Origin: an uncultured Eubacteriales bacterium
GTDB taxonomy: Bacteria; Bacillota; Clostridia; UBA1381; UBA9506
Reading direction: 5' to 3'
NCBI GenBank assembly: GCA_902478395.1
Contig: CABSKZ010000158.1
Coordinates: 1 to 6,841, forward strand
Length of the DNA: 6,841 nt
Below, one piece after another: positions 4,566-6,841 of the stretch (the stretch's first letter is position 1; every line of letters starts with the position of its first letter). A program made the position numbers and the translations under genes. The notes under the pieces are model-generated. The model was not told the origin of the DNA and ran no database searches. It saw nothing but the letters and a program-made list of their open reading frames with translations.

Positions 4566-6841
4566 TTGAGTCTCAGCGTTGGAATCGATATTGGTTCGAC
4601 GACTGTTAAGGTCGTCGTACAGGAAGGCAAAAAAACATTGTTCCGGCATTATGAACGGCATTTTTCCCAGGTCCGGCAGAAAACAGCGGAAATTTTAGAG
4701 CTTGCAAAGGGGGCTATCGCGGACCGGAGTTTTACGGTGGCGGTTTCCGGTTCAGCGGGTCTGGGGCTGGCGAAGGCGGCCAGGCTGGAATTTATTCAGG
4801 AAGTGTTTGCAACCGGCGAGGCTGTCCGGCTGTTTGGAAAGGATATTGATATTGTTATAGAGCTTGGCGGTGAGGACGCAAAAATTCTCTTTTTGACAGG
4901 CGGCCTCGAGGAACGAATGAATGGAACGTGCGCCGGCGGTACGGGCGCGTTTATTGATCAGATGGCGATGCTTCTGGATGTCTCGCTCGACGAGCTGGAC
5001 GAATTGTCGCTGCAGTATGAAAAGCTGTACCCCATCGCGTCACGCTGCGGGGTGTTTGCAAAATCGGACATCCAGCCTCTTTTGAATCAGGATGCGTCCA
5101 AAGCGGATGTGGCGGCCAGTATTTTCCAGGCAGTTGTCGATCAGACCGTGACGGGGCTGGCGCAGGGACGACGGCTGGAAGGAAAAATTGCGTTTTTGGG
5201 AGGACCGCTCCATTTCTTCAAAGGCCTGCGGGAGCGGTTTGTGGAATCCCTCGGGCTGACGGAGGAAAACGCGGTGTTTCCCGAATGGGGCCAGTTTGCC
5301 GTAGCTTTGGGCGCGGCGATGTATGCGGAAGAGAACGGCAATGCCATGACGTATGACACGCTATTGACCCGTGTCAAGGAGAGTGCCGCGATTACAGGCA
5401 GCAGCCATTATCTTGAGCCGCTGTTTGAAAGCGAGGAGGAATATCGGCAGTTTACCCTGCGCCACGCCAAAGCGAATGTGGAAATGGTGCCGCCGGAGAA
5501 ATATAGCGGCGACGCCTACCTGGGGATAGACTGCGGGAGCACGACGATTAAGCTGGTGCTGATTGGGCAGGAGGCCCAGATTTTGTACCAGTTTTACGGC
5601 TCGAACCGCGGAAACCCCGTGGATATTTTAAAAGACCAGCTGGAGGAGGTGTGGGCGCTCTGCGCCGGGCGCATCCAAATCCGTGCCAGCGTTGTGACAG
5701 GCTACGGCGAGGAACTCATCAAAAGCGCTTTCCATATCGACGAGGGGATTGTGGAAACCATGGCGCATTTTAAGGCGACAAAATTCTTTCGCCCAGATGT
5801 GGACTTCATTCTCGATATTGGCGGACAGGACATTAAATGTTTCCGCGTGAAGAACGATTCGATTGATTCGATTATGCTGAACGAAGCGTGTTCCTCCGGA
5901 TGTGGTTCGTTTATTGAGACGTTTGCGCGTTCCATGGGATATGAAATCGAGGACTTCGCGAAGCAGGGCCTGCACGCGAAACGTCCGGTCGATTTAGGGT
6001 CCCGCTGTACGGTGTTTATGAATTCCTCTGTGAAACAGGCGCAGAAAGAGGGTGCGGGGGTTGACGACATATCGGCCGGCCTTTCCATGAGCGTGGTCAA
6101 AAACGCGATTTATAAGGTGATTCGCGCACACAGTCCGGAGGAATTGGGCGAACACATTGTGGTACAGGGTGGCACGTTTTATAACGACGCGGTTTTACGC
6201 AGTTTTGAAAAAGAGCTGGGCCGCGAGGTGGTCCGCCCGGCCATTGCGGGTTTAATGGGCGCGTTTGGAGCGGCGCTGCACGGCCGAGATTTGGGGCTGG
6301 AGCAATCCACCGTCATGCGACCGGAGGAGCTGGCAAACTTTACGCATACGGCAAAACAAACAAACTGTGGACTGTGTACCAACAAGTGCAGCCTGACGGT
6401 TATTACGTTTGCGGATGGCAAGCGCCATATTTCCGGCAATAAATGCGAGCGGCCTCTGGGCGGAAAAAAGGCGGATGAGATGCCCAACCTCTATGCGTTT
6501 AAACGCGAGCGCATTCTGAACCTGAAGCCGGTACAAGGGCCGCGCGGGAAAATTGGTCTGCCTTTGGGGCTGAATATGTTTGAGAACATTTCATTTTGGC
6601 ATCCATTTTTGTCGGAGCTGGGATTTGAGGTCGTTTTGTCTGACCTGTCGTCGCGGGAGCTTTACCGGAAGGGGCGTTACACAATTCCTTCCGACACCGC
6701 CTGCTATCCGGCCAAGCTGATGCACGGACGTATTGAGAATCTGTTGGAAAAAGGCGTGGATACGATTTTTTATCCCTGCCTGACCTATAATTTCGACGAA
6801 CACAAGGGAGATAACCATTTTAACTGTCCGGTGGTTGCGTA
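4566..6841 (+). CDS. Fused acyl-CoA dehydratase activase-type protein (BadF/BcrA/HgdC family), 3' end outside window
   Basis: The first 758 residues are in the window, with no stop before the edge. Domain 1 (about 1-255) is an ASKHA ATPase: GIDIGSTTVK (6-15), ELGGEDAK (99-106), C122 in NGTCAGGTG and C161 in SRCGVF. Domain 2 (about 318-575) repeats the plan: GIDCGSTTIK (320-329), DIGGQDIK (417-424), C442 in EACSSGCG, C481 in SRCTVF, and VQGGTFYNDAV (533-543). C601, C604, C608 and C627 form a further cysteine cluster, then IGLPLGLNMFEN (663-674) begins a DUF2229-type region. Activases of this family use ATP to push an electron from a [4Fe-4S] cluster into a 2-hydroxyacyl-CoA dehydratase; family members of this long, double-domain form usually reach roughly 1,400 residues, and their partner and substrate are not established. 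The TTG at 4566 is chosen because AGAAGGTG (4553-4560) lies five bases before it; the in-frame GTG at 4560 would be too close to that site. The gene is preceded by a strong promoter and long leader. Confidence 0.88.
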   Translation, partial: MSLSVGIDIGSTTVKVVVQEGKKTLFRHYERHFSQVRQKTAEILELAKGAIADRSFTVAVSGSAGLGLAKAARLEFIQEVFATGEAVRLFGKDIDIVIELGGEDAKILFLTGGLEERMNGTCAGGTGAFIDQMAMLLDVSLDELDELSLQYEKLYPIASRCGVFAKSDIQPLLNQDASKADVAASIFQAVVDQTVTGLAQGRRLEGKIAFLGGPLHFFKGLRERFVESLGLTEENAVFPEWGQFAVALGAAMYAEENGNAMTYDTLLTRVKESAAITGSSHYLEPLFESEEEYRQFTLRHAKANVEMVPPEKYSGDAYLGIDCGSTTIKLVLIGQEAQILYQFYGSNRGNPVDILKDQLEEVWALCAGRIQIRASVVTGYGEELIKSAFHIDEGIVETMAHFKATKFFRPDVDFILDIGGQDIKCFRVKNDSIDSIMLNEACSSGCGSFIETFARSMGYEIEDFAKQGLHAKRPVDLGSRCTVFMNSSVKQAQKEGAGVDDISAGLSMSVVKNAIYKVIRAHSPEELGEHIVVQGGTFYNDAVLRSFEKELGREVVRPAIAGLMGAFGAALHGRDLGLEQSTVMRPEELANFTHTAKQTNCGLCTNKCSLTVITFADGKRHISGNKCERPLGGKKADEMPNLYAFKRERILNLKPVQGPRGKIGLPLGLNMFENISFWHPFLSELGFEVVLSDLSSRELYRKGRYTIPSDTACYPAKLMHGRIENLLEKGVDTIFYPCLTYNFDEHKGDNHFNCPVVA

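Noticed and set aside
5628..6100. Minus-strand open frames opposite the activase gene
   Set aside because: The + strand frame encodes clear ASKHA motifs throughout this stretch; the opposite frames have no family features or ribosome sites.

Overview
The window looks like chromosomal DNA of a Gram-positive, anaerobic clostridial bacterium, perhaps Oscillospiraceae-like. This is inferred from strong GGAGG-type ribosome sites, moderately high GC, and above all a long fused activase of the 2-hydroxyacyl-CoA dehydratase type, a family typical of anaerobic Firmicutes. No rRNA, tRNA, phage, IS, CRISPR or taxonomic marker is present, so the assignment is tentative.

Left block (38-2633, + strand): a CYTH/triphosphate-tunnel protein, a D-isomer-specific 2-hydroxyacid dehydrogenase 11 nt downstream whose ribosome site overlaps the CYTH stop codon, and, after a 119-nt gap with GC-rich hairpins, a PLP-dependent cysteine-synthase-family enzyme. 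No convincing terminator separates them, so they may share a transcript. The dehydrogenase resembles SerA-type folds and the PLP enzyme resembles CysK, but no serC, serB or cysE is nearby, so a serine/cysteine route is only a guess.

Middle (2634-4267): an aldose-phosphate isomerase of the MtnA family (methylthioribose-1-phosphate isomerase) ends in a strong intrinsic terminator whose loop carries its own stop codon. A convergent minus-strand gene for a four-helix membrane protein (CmpB-like, putative ABC-transporter type IV family) overlaps the mtnA end by 17 bp.

Right block (4268-6841, + strand): about 300 bp of divergent intergenic DNA holds one very good promoter (TGGACA, 17-bp spacer, extended -10 TATAAT) and a leader of about 130 nt. 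It then enters a large acyl-CoA dehydratase activase-type protein with two fused ASKHA ATPase domains, each retaining the [4Fe-4S] cysteine pair, followed by a third cysteine cluster and the start of a DUF2229-type domain. The gene runs off the window.

Most of the content is recognisable metabolism. I did not see a clearly novel system. The points most worth a second look are the architecture of the fused activase and its long leader, the RNA structures ahead of the cysteine-synthase-like gene and the membrane gene, and the stop codon embedded in a terminator.
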